DNA from: Usnea hakonensis | Lineage: Eukaryota > Ascomycota > Lecanoromycetes > Lecanorales > Parmeliaceae | Length of the DNA stretch: 64,000 nt | Direction of reading: 5' to 3' | Assembly: GCA_013423325.1 (NCBI GenBank) | Contig: BLJB01000039.1 | Span: forward strand, 248,001-312,000 | Shown: in pieces, positions 36,097 to 46,805 of the stretch | How the letters are laid out: every line of letters starts with the position of its first letter | How positions within the stretch are numbered: the first letter of the stretch is position 1 | Notes under the pieces: model-generated | What the model saw: only the letters and a program-made list of their open reading frames with translations | Databases searched by the model: none | What the model was told of the DNA's origin: nothing | Made by a program: the position numbers and the translations under genes

Positions 36097-36366
36097 TGAA
36101 GCACAAGGAGTAAACTTGAAGCTCTCCCAAATTTGATGGCTCACCGCGTCGCGCCAGGCGCTTGTAAACGCCGACTTTCAGCCTTACGAGTTCGCATCAA
36201 TCATTCCCTTTGTTCGCTGGCAACTTACTTCTCATATTCTTCAGATCTACTCACTATCTTAAACTTGCAAAGGTTCCATATTCTTATATGCTCACTACAA
36301 AAAGTGTCTGATATCCAAACAAGCCAACAGATATACTTCCCGTCTCGCGATCTGACTTATCAAGTA
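36097..36366. promoter_or_regulatory. Shared divergent promoter region, sam50 / ubc6
   Basis: About 270 bp separate the two start codons. No specific motif is claimed. Confidence 0.45.
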
Positions 36367-37262
36367 ATGGCAACCCGAGCGGCCAACAAGCGTGTCAGCA
36401 TCCCCTAGCCCAACCCTCTCAAGCCTGATCCTGACATCAAAAACAGTTGACTCGTGAATATGCCACCATCCAAGCGAATCCTCCTCCCTACATCGTCGCC
36501 CATCCCTCCGAAAACAACATCCTAGAGTGGCACTACATCCTCACCGGTCCACCAAACACACCCTACGTGAATGGCCAGTACTGGGGCACCCTTCTTTTCC
36601 CACCCACCTATCCATTTGCTCCACCTTCCATCCGCATGCACACGCCCTCCGGCCGCTTTCAGCCTTCAACCCGCCTCTGCCTTTCCATTTCCGACTTCCA
36701 CCCCAAAGCTTTCAACCCTGCCTGGGAAGTCTCTACTATATTGATAGGCTTGATGTCTTTCATGACAAGCGATGAGATGACCACAGGGAGTCTGGGGGCG
36801 AGTGATGCAGAGAGGAAATGGCTTGCGGCGAGGAGTAGGTGGTGGAACAGCACTGGTGGAGGAAGTGTGAAGACACCCGTCAAAGGCAACATTGCCACCG
36901 TCAAGGGGGTTGGAGCAGTCAAAGCAGGAGACGGAGGGGTCAAGTTTAGGGCTGAATGGCCCGAGTTGGATGAGGAGAATTGGAAATGGATGAGAGAGCA
37001 CAGAATTGATGCGGGGACAGGGAAAATACTGCCAAACCCCGGGGACGACAACGGTAACACCAGCGCAGCGTGTTCGCCAGAAGTAGCGGCGTTGAAGAGA
37101 GGCCCTGGGGGCACGACTGGCCTGGGTGATGCGGGACGAGCGGCAAGGGAGGCGGGTCAAGGTTGGGTGAGGAGGAATAAATTGCTTGTGGTGGGTATGG
37201 TGGTGATTGGATATGTGTTGATGGCCAGATTGGTTGGAGAAGGAGGAACTCAAAGTACGTAA
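36367..37262 (+). CDS. ubc6: Ubiquitin-conjugating enzyme E2 6 (Ubc6, ER tail-anchored)
   Basis: Two exons (36367-36393 and 36447-37262) give 280 residues. Ubc6/UBE2J2 is an ER-anchored E2 of ER-associated degradation, working with the Doa10 ligase. The UBC fold is clear: EWHYILTGPPNTPY, then GTLLFPPTYPFAPPSIRM, then the active-site cysteine at residue 87 in TRLCLSISDFHP, the position known for yeast Ubc6, and NPAWEVSTILIGLMSFM. As usual in this subfamily, the active-site surroundings differ from canonical E2s (TxxH replaced). The C-terminus has a single membrane span (LLVVGMVVIGYVLMARLV) after a charged linker, the expected tail anchor. The tiny 9-codon first exon is supported by phase and by the typical N-terminal ATRAANKRLTREY. 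Confidence 0.95.
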
Positions 37263-37428
37263 GCAGGATATGAGTGATTTTTGACGCAGAGCAAGGAGTT
37301 CGGATCCAAAGGGAAGTGCTTACAGCAATTGAGGACATCAATTGGTCTCCAATCAAAGGCATAGCGTGCAAAGCGCAGGGCGCGCATATGATCATTTACA
37401 TCAAAGCTGAGCATAATCAGTGTTCGTC

Positions 37429-37496
37429 TTTTGCACTAAGATCTCTAGCGCCTTGGCTATCAGTTCAGTACGCCGGACACTTGACGTAACCAGAAA
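37429..37496. repeat. Dispersed repeat, copy 1
   Basis: About 65 bp here match, in inverted orientation, the stretch at 53940-54001 with only a few differences. Both contain the core CTAGCGCCTTGGCTA and a nearby GCGGACACTTGACG-like part. No target-site duplication or terminal repeat was identified. Confidence 0.7.
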
Positions 37497-37670
37497 CAAG
37501 ATCCTTATTAGAGAGTCGGCAGTCTTGCCAATACTTGCATCCTTTTGCTCATTCTACCAACTCCTCCCTCAACTCCTTGTTGCATGGTCATTCCAACAAG
37601 ACCTTAATAAGATTCTTATTAGAGACTCGGCAGTCTTTCCATTCTGTTCAATACTTACATCCTTTCGCCT
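37494..37670. repeat. Direct repeat pair around a CTTATTAGAGA core
   Basis: Two related units of about 60 bp at 37494-37550 and 37607-37670 share a TTATTAGAGA core, a TCGGCAGTCTT box and an ATACTT(G/A)CATCCTTT box. The second unit begins in a near-perfect palindrome (AATAAGATTCTTATT). They lie directly upstream of the orphan gene at 37712 and downstream of dispersed repeat copy 1. Confidence 0.7.
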
Positions 37671-37711
37671 CTTGTAGAGTCAGCAACCTTGCCACACTGT
37701 TCAACCTCACT

Positions 37712-38946
37712 ATGGCCGAAGATGCAGAGTTCGCGGCTTACGGGAGGGCACTTGCATGGGGTGAGACTTTTAGAGCAGGCCCCCTACAACGGGGACCATG
37801 CAAAGTCTCTTTTTTGAAATCACTGGAGTCTGGAGGGAGAGGCATTTTGTTGCCTAAAAGCAACTTGTGCAACTGACGGTGAGGGGGAAAATTGGGTCAG
37901 AAACGAAGATGTTTGTATCTATGGGGATGGAACCACAGTCCTAAGATTCGAAATAGCGGGAGGTGAGTTTCTACCCTGTATATATTGTATGATCTCTGGT
38001 CAAGGTTCTAAAGCTCCATAGGGTCTGACTCTCCAAACTTTCGATTGAAGTTGACCCACAAGCCAAGTGGCCAAACTGGATTCCTGAGCTTTATGGGATG
38101 GACACATGAAACCCCAGCTGAAGCCGAGGAGCGTGTCGTTTGTAAATACCCCGGGCCCCCGGCGGGAGGTCTGCATACGTTTAGCAACCATCTTATGAAC
38201 GTCACATGGTCTGAGGTTGCCGAATTTCCAGCGGTCGTAACGGCCAAAGCACCTTGGTATATAAGAGTCATCAATCCGAAATTAAGCGGCTCCAAGAACG
38301 TCAGGCATTGGAGCATCAGAACTTGAAGATAAACTTGGTGAAGCCAATCCTAATATCATCTGCGATCTCCAGTTGCTCCACTCCGTCTACTGTCCGTCTG
38401 GAGCAAGTGAGTGAATCACCAGAGAGTACCGGAAGCATAGACGGAATCAAAGACGCGCGTTACGAGCGAATTCGCGCGGCTGGTTGCCAATTAAAGGAGG
38501 GAATACCAGTCAAACCTGCATACAAGGGTTGGAGAAAAGAATTTGTGAAGATGCTCGAATGTTTAACCGCCGGAACCAAAGTTTTCCTGGTATCTTGCGG
38601 CGTTGATGGGCTGCCCATCAATCTAGCATCGTGGCGCCTTTTCCGTCAGAAATGGGAACTTGAAAGAGGACTGGAGATGACGCTGGTCTTTGCTGAAGAT
38701 AGAAAGCAATGGGAACGCGCAGAATTAGAATGGAGTAAAGATGTCTGGGAGGGACCGATCGCGGGAAAATTATGGGCCTCCTTGAGTCTGGAAGATCTGG
38801 TGGACACTTCGGCAGATGTTCGTCTTGCAAAAGACATTCGCGAGCAGTGGGCAAGGTGCGTAGGAGGAAGGGCTTTTATGAGCGACGGCTATCACGCGCA
38901 GCGGAGACCAGTTACAGGAAGAAATCGCTTACCGAAGTTAGTTTGA
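37712..38946 (+). CDS. Orphan protein with a conserved-looking C-terminal half
   Basis: Preferred model: exons 37712-37760, 37840-37962, 38022-38208 and 38250-38946, phase-consistent throughout, 351 residues. All borders are GT-AG, but the last intron would be only 41 bp. If that intron is not used, the third exon reads on to a stop at 38326 (158 residues), and the C-terminal frame would need another start. The C-terminal 230 residues look like a folded protein: a coiled-coil-like start (SEIKRLQERQALEHQNLKI), then WRKEFVKMLECLTAG, FLVSCGVDGLPINLASW, MTLVFAEDRKQWERAELEW and GPIAGKLWASLSLEDLV. I have a sense that this last block recurs in fungal hypothetical proteins but cannot name a family. 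No signal peptide or membrane span. Confidence 0.5.
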
Positions 38947-40289
38947 GGGAATCTACTTCGCCTTGCTTTCGCTGAATGTAGTAGAAAGTCTGCTTTGCTT
39001 TGCTTTGCCTTGCTTCTGCTGGATATAATAGAAAATACGTTTTGCTCTGCTTTGATCTGCTTTACTTCTACTTGATAGCTCTATAATACAAGCACAACAG
39101 CCAGCCAAGTTCTTCTTGGTCACCTGCCTACTTTAGCTATCGAACTTGTCAATTGCAACCAGATTTATAATACACTTTGATTCCAGATAAATTCATCTCG
39201 TGTGCGCTGGCTTGGCCTATTGCTTGCTCCCTTCTCACCACTCACTACATTCGCTTGGTATACAAGCATAAGGTCTAGTCGTATATTGTAGCTCTTCTCA
39301 TCACCAATATTTTAAGCCACTGTGAGGACATTCACTAAAACTTCTCAATTCCTGGAAAATTACAAACCTCAGGTACCTTACAGAGTCCCCTCCATTCCAG
39401 TGGTGAAAAGCTTGAATCAAGTTTCTTCAAGGACATCATGCCACTCCCCAGATTCACTGCGCTCAGTCCAACAGGAAACAAAACCTCAACACAGTGATAG
39501 CTTCGAAAAGCGAATAGCTGCTGGAGAACGAATAGCTCATTGGTCGTTCGAGATGTCAAGCGATGATATTGCATCCTTAATCGAACATGGTTAGGCGAGA
39601 TCACCACTGGCAGTAAAGTAATTGAAGAAAATCAATAAAGCACCGTTCCAGTATATTATTCTAGTACAGCATGTCCGCTTGATTCTATACACAGGTACTG
39701 TATTGGAGCTATTTAAATTATGGGAGAGACCTGATCTAGATCTCGAGATCCCGAAGGCTTGAAGCCAGTGCATTTGAAATGCTATGCTGAGGGCCGTGAG
39801 GAAATCCCCCTGCGTTTTTTAGAGACATTGTACCGTCCTCTTCGATGAAGCCACCGGTGACCACTAGTCACCACGTCCGTCCCTTTTGCAATGAGGACTG
39901 TGGGTCGCGACAGCTGGCAACTCTTTTGTACGCGAGAGCGATCTCATGATGCTCACCCGGCTCACTCGCTATGATTGTGCGCACCAAAAGTTCTGAAAAG
40001 CGCCAGTGAAACCCGGAACCGAAGCCCGAGATTGAGTAAGATATCAGTGATTTTGTTATAGAGAAATTTTGATGTCATCGGTCACCCATGCCTCCTAAAC
40101 TCTTTCAACTTACAATCGATGGTTAGAGATTTCTACAAGGCGAAGTACAGCGTAGAATCTCGACGATAGCGAGCTGCTGCTTCTGGTCAAAACAACACAC
40201 AGAAAACGTTACCTCTTTTTGAGTGTCAATTTTTCCAGACCGCCAGTTTTGCGTTCCCATTTTCATTTACTTCATTGAATCTGGTGGGT
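38947..40289. other. Intergenic with a 47-bp tandem repeat
   Basis: Starts with the tandem repeat listed separately. The rest contains no supported gene; a 90-codon frame at 39322-39594 has no recognisable features. It includes the 3' flank of the permease gene. Confidence 0.5.
38961..39054. repeat. Tandem repeat, two 47-bp units plus a partial third
   Basis: Units 38961-39007 and 39008-39054 both begin CCTTGCTT and end in a TGCTTTG array, with an internal GATGTAGTAGAAAG / GATATAATAGAAAA box. A degraded third unit continues to about 39085. Confidence 0.8.
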
Positions 40290-42752
40290 TTATCGAAGCC
40301 AACTCAAGAAATTCAAAAAACGCCTCCACTTTCCAGGTGATACACTCAGACGACGGCGGGTGTCCGGCTCGTCAGGGACATCCATGGGATACCAAAGATT
40401 TTCAAAAGAAGAATATGGCCTGATCTTCGTCTTGAACGTGATCTTGTACGTCAAGTATACGCCGAAGAACAATGCAGGCTTTTCAAGAAGTCAGCAAAAG
40501 ATGATAGTAGATTGCACGGGAAAGTGTTCACTTACGCCACAATAAGCTGTGATCAGGTCCACAATCGAATCCTCCCTGGAGACTCCTTCTGCTTTTGTGC
40601 AGAGGTCGTATATTGCATTCCAGCCGAAAGAAAGGATGAGAATCGCGCATGAGACCAATCCAATCACAGCCCACAGCGGTTGCCAATGGGCTCTATAGTG
40701 CTTGTCCTTATAGTAAGATCTGTTCCTATCAATTGTGTTTGGGAATAGCTTCATGCTATGAGTTGTCAGTACCTTTCTGACACGAAAGTTAGAGGCACAA
40801 TAACCCTTGTTGAAATCGAAGGAAAGCCAGACACTCGCTGGCATAGATTGCCAGGACTGGTCCGGTATAAAGACGGCCCATAACTAAGATAGGCTATGCG
40901 AATTATTAGGATTAGCCAGGATTTTTACGGGACCAATAGCTAGCTCAGACCTCTTGCATAGAAGTTTTCGCCGCCCGAACCACGAGAAATGCCAACAAAC
41001 CGGGCCCGAAACTGATCACAATTGCCGCAAGTGGTGTGTGGCCATTGTTGGTTCGGCCTACAGTTTCCTTGATGATCTTGAACGAACTCTTTCGCGCAAG
41101 GAAAAAAAGAGTCCGACTCGACACATAAAGGGCAGAATTACTAAACAACGGATTAGCTAACGCCTATCGAAAGGGCGTTTGAAAGAACCCCTACGCAGCA
41201 GTGAGTGCTGAGAATAGAAAAGCTGCGTTGAGAAAGACGGGAAGCCCGTGAATTCCAGCAGTCAGTATGACTATGACGAAGGGGCTCCTCGTGCCGGTGG
41301 TAATGCCGTATAGACGAGATCCCGCTGGGTAGTAATCCACATGCGGATGCACAAGTCTGGGATCCAGGTAGTTGATGCAAAGTCCCAGGAGGATGATTCC
41401 CACCAGATACAAGCTCACAGGTAAGAGATACATGTACCGTGCTGCTGTAGGCAAATCTCGACGGGGTGACTCCGACTCTGCTGCTGTTACCAATACCATC
41501 TCGCCACCCATGAATTGGAACATTGCAATTATAAGACAAGTCCTAAGCATATTCAACTGGAGCTGGTCAAAATCTACCATACTAACCCACCATACAGCCA
41601 TGATTCGACCTCCAGTGCCCGGTATGGCAACTGTATGACCATCTTCGAAGAAACCAGTTGAATTGTAGCCAGGGCTCAATTCGAAGTCTGTTCCACTGAA
41701 TGAGTAGTTATCATGATGCAGGGGTTTTCTTCCTACTCACTGCTATGAATCGGAATCGGACCAGCTTTGAAAGTAAGCTTTTTTTCTGAGCCTACTGAAG
41801 ACTACCTTACCCCCAGCTTTGACCGCAACCATGGCGACACAGACAAGTAGAATCAGCAAGATCTTTACCCATTTAAAGATCCATTCCAGGTTCCCGTATA
41901 GCTAAATCACAGCTAAGCATTTTGCCGCTTGTTATGTTGAGCTAAAAATACCTGCACACCACACACGTTCATCATGAGAATTGCAAGGAGCAATACGAAT
42001 GTAGCTGGACTGTATTAAGCATCCAGGGTCAGTATCGAATAAGTAAATGAGCCACTAAGCCTTGAAAAACAGTCTCGAGAGTAAGGTCTGCTTCCAGAAA
42101 ATGCCTAAATGTTCGAGATCTAGTATAGAGAAGGAGATATGGAGTCCAAAAATACGTACGCAATGTTGAGTCCTGAACCCCAGTACTGTGTGCACATGGC
42201 CGCTGCTATTGTCAGCGTCACCATGCTTATACAATTGGCCAGCCTATTCTCTCCGATTAACAAGGACTCAGATAGGAGGGTCAAGTCTGAAGCTCCTACC
42301 AGTACATCAGGCCCACGGCGAAGCCGAGGGCCTCGTCCACGAACACGTCGGGAAAGTCCATGATGGCCCCCGAAACAGGCCTCACACTAACCATTTCCGC
42401 TAGCGTGTTCATAACCGCAAAAACTATGAGACCCGCAAACAGGAATGCTATCAAGGCGCCGACGGGACCACCCATGGCGATAATCTGGCCTGAAGACAGG
42501 AACAGGCCAGCGCCAACCGCACCGGAGAAGGCAATTCCTATCTGACGTAAGTGCGCAGTTCTGGAGAAGGTTTTGGTAACACTCACCGGTTACATGATGG
42601 CGTTTCAATTTACGGTCCAAACAATCGTATTTGAATATTTCATGGCTGAGCTTGCTAAGTAGGTCATCCTGATGACCCTGCTGTAGAATGGCCTCTTTGG
42701 GTTGAATGTTGATGCTTTCTGATAGTGTGTTAGGCGGCAAGATGTTGGCCAT
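40290..42752 (-). CDS. Amino-acid permease (YAT/APC superfamily)
   Basis: Eleven exons (42594-42752, 42300-42541, 42160-42243, 41952-42009, 41811-41901, 41591-41687, 41195-41542, 40951-41140, 40805-40893, 40536-40725, 40290-40478) give 578 residues with every junction in phase. The protein shows the 12-span permease pattern: start of span 1 in IGIAFSGAVGAGLFLSSG, GPVGALIAFLFAGLIVFAV, ANCISMVTLTIAAAMCTQYW, TFVLLLAILMMNVCGVQ, FKWVKILLILLVCVAMV, FMGGEMVLVTAAESESPRR, a long loop, SSRTLFFLA, and VIGLVSCAILILSFGWNAIY. The N- and C-terminal tails are cytosolic and hydrophilic, as in plasma-membrane transporters of this family. Substrate specificity cannot be read from sequence. The first donor is GTAACC rather than the stronger GTGAGT nearby, because only the former keeps frame. 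The 42010-42159 intron (150 bp) is the longest. Confidence 0.88.
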
Positions 42753-43220
42753 GTTTGATTATATCAAGATGAAGGTGATGAGTTCCAGGATGGCGGACGG
42801 AAAGAAGGACCTAATTATTTGTATCGTTGATTCAGGCGCTAAGGAGTAATGGATCTTGAGCATGATTGGCGTTAGCCCAAAAGTGTAGGTTGCTTGCGAT
42901 GGTGCTTGCTCCTTTCAGATATTTTAAACGACGTGGCGTGTGCTTTGCATCTTCAGCCGAGCTCAAGACATGCAGCCTTGCTCAAAATCTGCAGCCTTCT
43001 TTTTACCTCCAATCGTTTGCTGCCATAGGGTCTTTCTCATCAGGCTGCGCGAAGCTGACGCACGAATCGACCCCGCTGCGCCACACTAGTGGGGTCTTAG
43101 CTCGATAGGGCCTCGCTGCTATGACCTGATGACAACGCTGCTATCGAACCGAATCAGCACTGTGCAAGAGAACGAGAGTGCTGTACCCCTTCTCTTTGGC
43201 ATAATCGGTAACAGTACTTT
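42753..43220. other. Divergent intergenic region, permease / large orphan gene
   Basis: About 470 bp between two divergent start codons, presumably both promoters. No motif is claimed. Confidence 0.4.
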
Positions 43221-45908
43221 ATGTCCATCTCCACTCATACCCCATCGGCCCAGATGCCTGATCGATCTCCATCGCTCCACGGCAGCTCCATTGGCGGACC
43301 TGTCCCTTTGAACTCATCCTTACGCGAAACACTGGCATCGTTCAGTCTGCCCGTAAGCCCAACTATAAGACAACTCTACGACCTGCTTTTGATCCTCGAT
43401 CGTAAATGCTTGCAGCATGCTACAGACACTTTGTTGGAGCCCGCGCAAGTCTCGGCATCGGAGGTTGAAGCCATCGTAGAATTAGCAATTTTTTTATCTG
43501 GACCTCTGAACCAATGCGGTTATCCGAGCGGATCCTTGTTCCAAGAGATCCAGCTCCGCGCTCTTATTTCCTCGCTTGCGCTACTGCACCACAATGGAGT
43601 GCATACTTTGGACCCCGAGGTCTATGATAGGCTTAGGCTTAAGAACATCTCGGCAAGGTTCCAAAAGATCGCTTTTCAGCTCCATCGAAACTCGAAATTG
43701 GTAGAAAAAATTCGGTTTGCACCTCACGGATACCTGGTACAGCTGGCTTCGCAATATGTCTCGTTTGTACATCGGGGTGACTCTGCATGGTCCTCGGTAT
43801 TTGGACCAACGTTGGACATACTCTTTTCGGCCATATCACTGGTAGGTGCGGCCATCCTTTCCGAGCCAAATAACCAACCGCGATTATAGGGCGGGGGTCA
43901 ATATAACCACATACGGGAGATTATTGGTGGGCTTAACCAGCTCGTCAACATATGGCAAAAGCCTTGGACGAAGTACCAAGCACTGTGCGGTTTGCAGGAA
44001 TACGCCCGATTGGCGACCAGTCTCTGTCAAGAGTCTGATGTTTCGGACAAGTCCGATGAACTGCGAACAGCTGCCACCGCCCTTGTGTCAGCCCTTTTCG
44101 ACAAAGCGGATGAAATCCTAGCTGTGGAGAATAAAAAATTCACACCAGAGCTAGCAAGACGATGGCACATAGCGCTTGCAACGGTTTCGCGTGGACCTCC
44201 AAAAATAGATCAGGGGGATTATTACTATGGCGTACTCGATTGCGTCTCCCAAATTGCTACTGTGGCAGACCCCCAAATGCTAGGGAACGCACTGCTGGGG
44301 AGACTCAAAGACCTGATCTTCGATAGTGTTGTGCCGGAGTTCCGATGGAAAGCCGTCAGTATCCTCCATTTTCTCCGCAGTGAATAGACAAAGAGATTCT
44401 CACCAATTGCCGCTGACACTCGTCACAGATCGAAATCCTTTTGGCCTGTCATTGCACTCGCTGGGCACAGTATCAAATGCTAAGAAGAGATGTCGAAGTG
44501 CGATCAGCCGTTGAGGACAAGGCAAATGTTCTCGAAGAAATGCGGCTCATTCAGGTCCAATTGGAGAGTGACGAATGGGAGAAATTGAGACTCCGAGTAG
44601 CGCGACCTCTTACATGTGTACCCCAGAGATTCGATAGTATACAACCAAGGAATTTAGGTATCTCAACCATACCAGCAGACAGAGGAGAATCCTTCCCTAT
44701 CAATACGTCCCATACGTCACCGTTGGAAAGAGCTCTGACCAGATCAGAAATCAAGAAATCGACCTCATTTTCTCTGCGATCTCGTGATTTCAGCAGCTCT
44801 TACCACTCAGCCGGGCTCCTCGAAGACTGCCATCATGCAGTCTTCAACAACGATAGCGAAGTCTCAGTCTATCGATTGGGAGATCTACAGAGGAATCCCA
44901 CGTCACCGAAGTTTACTAAGGTCTTCACCCAGCGTTATAAAGGCCGAGAGTGCATTCGAAATATTGCGTCGTCCCTGGCGTATATTATCGTTGTCACTAA
45001 TAGACGTCTACTCGTCTTTAAGATTGACAAAGAGACCTTAATTGACGCTGTCCCGCATGGAGACTGGGACCCAAGCGGACTTGCCTGTCACGAGAGCGAG
45101 ACTAACGTGGTTGTGTTTCTCGGCCGATGTCAGAGAAACGCGATCAACAAGTTAAACGGTCAGATAAAGGTCTATAGGTACCAAATGAACGGTCAAGCTA
45201 AAAAGCTACCTGCCTTTACCCTCAATGTGCCAGCAAGCGACAATCCCAAGAAAGTCTCTTTTGATGCGGACTCGCAAATCCTCACCTGCATTACGAGGAT
45301 CCAGAACAAGCTCCTGGTGTGGAAATTAGACGATGATTTTTTCTCATCTTCAGAGCCTTTTGAGTTCCTGAAGAATAAGTATCCAGCTGTAAGTGCTCGA
45401 TATTCAGCCGCGCCTTTGACGGTCATTAATTTCAGGTCTATAGGAGACGAGGGAGACGGGCGTAACTTCTGCCACTATATATCAGTCGCCATCGAACCGA
45501 CAATACGTCCTATGTACCACGGCACCGTCAACAGAGCGTTTGCGTTATGAGGGTGAGTGGTCATACATCATGCTCATCGCATCTCCGCAAAACCCAAATC
45601 CAGGCAATATAATTCACAACTTCGAACAATTGAAAAGCCATCGCTCGTTATTAGCAGGCTGTCCATCAAGTCACCATCATGTCTTTGCAGTCCTAGAAGA
45701 CTCAGGTAGACTATCTGTGCTTCACCTTGACAAGCATGACGACGGTGGAATTCACAGCCCAGATGATGACACGGAGTTCCTGCAGTATTCTCTTTGCAAG
45801 CAAGACAGGCCTTTGACTCAGTGCTTACGCTTTGATCCCTCGGGCTCATTCTTGTTTGCAGTGGATAAGAAGGGAAAGATTGTGGTCACAGAGTTTACGA
45901 AACAGTGA
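43221..45908 (+). CDS. Large orphan protein, helical N-terminal half and propeller-like C-terminal half
   Basis: Four exons (43221-43841, 43890-44354, 44429-45388, 45444-45908) join in phase to 836 residues up to a TGA. The N-terminal half is helical and repeat-like (IVELAIFLSGPLNQ, IREIIGGLNQLVNIWQK, LQEYARLATSLCQES, MLGNALLGRLKDL). The C-terminal half has many short beta-strand blocks, as in a WD40-like propeller (AIIVVTNRRLLVFKI-type patterns, ILTCITRIQNKLLVWKLD, SFLFAVDKKGKIVVTEF), so I infer a beta-propeller. No known family name fits. The stop directly after VVTEFTKQ may not be the true end: coding-like sequence continues at once in the next frame (see the entry at 45909). The acceptor at 45442-45443 is chosen because an upstream CAG gives stops. 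The start ATG 43221 could also be the in-frame ATG at 43254. Confidence 0.55.
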
Positions 45909-46433
45909 TCTGCCAGATGTTTCGAGTTTCACGAGGATCTCCGGGAAAATCTCATTCAGACCAACTCACAGGGATGTCCAATTTGTCATACTAAGATGGC
46001 GAGGCAACTCAGCAACGAGCCACATCGCGTATCTTACGCTCCCAAAGAGTCTTGCCACTCGCCGCGGACATGGATCGCGGGCTTCCAGCGCACCCTCCTC
46101 CTTTGCAACAGGCAGCTCACCTCCAAAGGCGAACAAATGAATCCTGCGTAATGCATCCGCAAATACACCGCAAACTAGTCTCCCATACCGGCCCAGGTAG
46201 AGACAGCAACGAACTCCGAGCTGGAAACTGGCATCTGGACGGCAAATTCGGACGACGACGAGGTTGAAGTCAGGCCGCGCAGCTTTGCCTGGAAGGGCGA
46301 CTTTCCCGGGCTACAACCCTCAACAGTCGATGGTTCGATCTTATTTGCCCCAACAGGCGGTCGTCTCAACGTTTTGTCAAATGAAGCGTTTACATGCGAG
46401 GAGACTCGTTCAAATTATATCTTACTAAGATAG
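45909..46433 (+). pseudogene. Out-of-frame 3' continuation of the large orphan gene
   Basis: Immediately after the stop, the next frame reads about 75 residues of well-formed protein (SDLPDVSSFTRISGKISFRP, VQFVILRWRGNSATSHIAYL) to a stop at 46140. A further block in yet another frame (about 46177-46433) reads SDDDEVEVRPRSFAWKGDF and GGRLNVLSNEAF and ends at TAG 46431-46433; it can start after the CTAG at 46173-46176. An alternative 52 bp intron inside 45849-45906 (GTTTGC donor) could join the first block in phase, at the cost of a conserved-looking strand. I favour one or two frameshifts, genuine or from sequencing. Confidence 0.45.
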
Positions 46434-46805
46434 TTGGTAATAGTATTGCGGTCCGAGAGAGAACCAGAAGCTAGCCACTAGGCTCCCGAGGCTGCTTAAT
46501 AGACAGAATGACCAGTAGACATAACTGCCAATCCATCAATGGGCGGATTTGACATGATCTGATACAAGTTTGTAGCATGGAAAGTCTTCCTTGATTCGAC
46601 TCTAGACGAGTTAATCCCATATCAGCCCTAGCCCTAAGTGTTTTGATCAAGTCGGCGGCGACATCTTGTGCGTCCTTGGCCTGATGACATATCAGTCGAT
46701 GCTTCTAGAATGACACTTTTGAGTGAATCCTCGATATCCTTCAGCTTCCTACACAATGAGTTATCAAATTGTCCGCGTGCTTGACTCCCTCCTCAATTAT
46801 CCACC
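46434..46805. other. Intergenic, promoter of the Ufd1-like gene
   Basis: About 370 bp without coding features. The next gene starts in an excellent context (CCACCATGAG). Confidence 0.5.
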
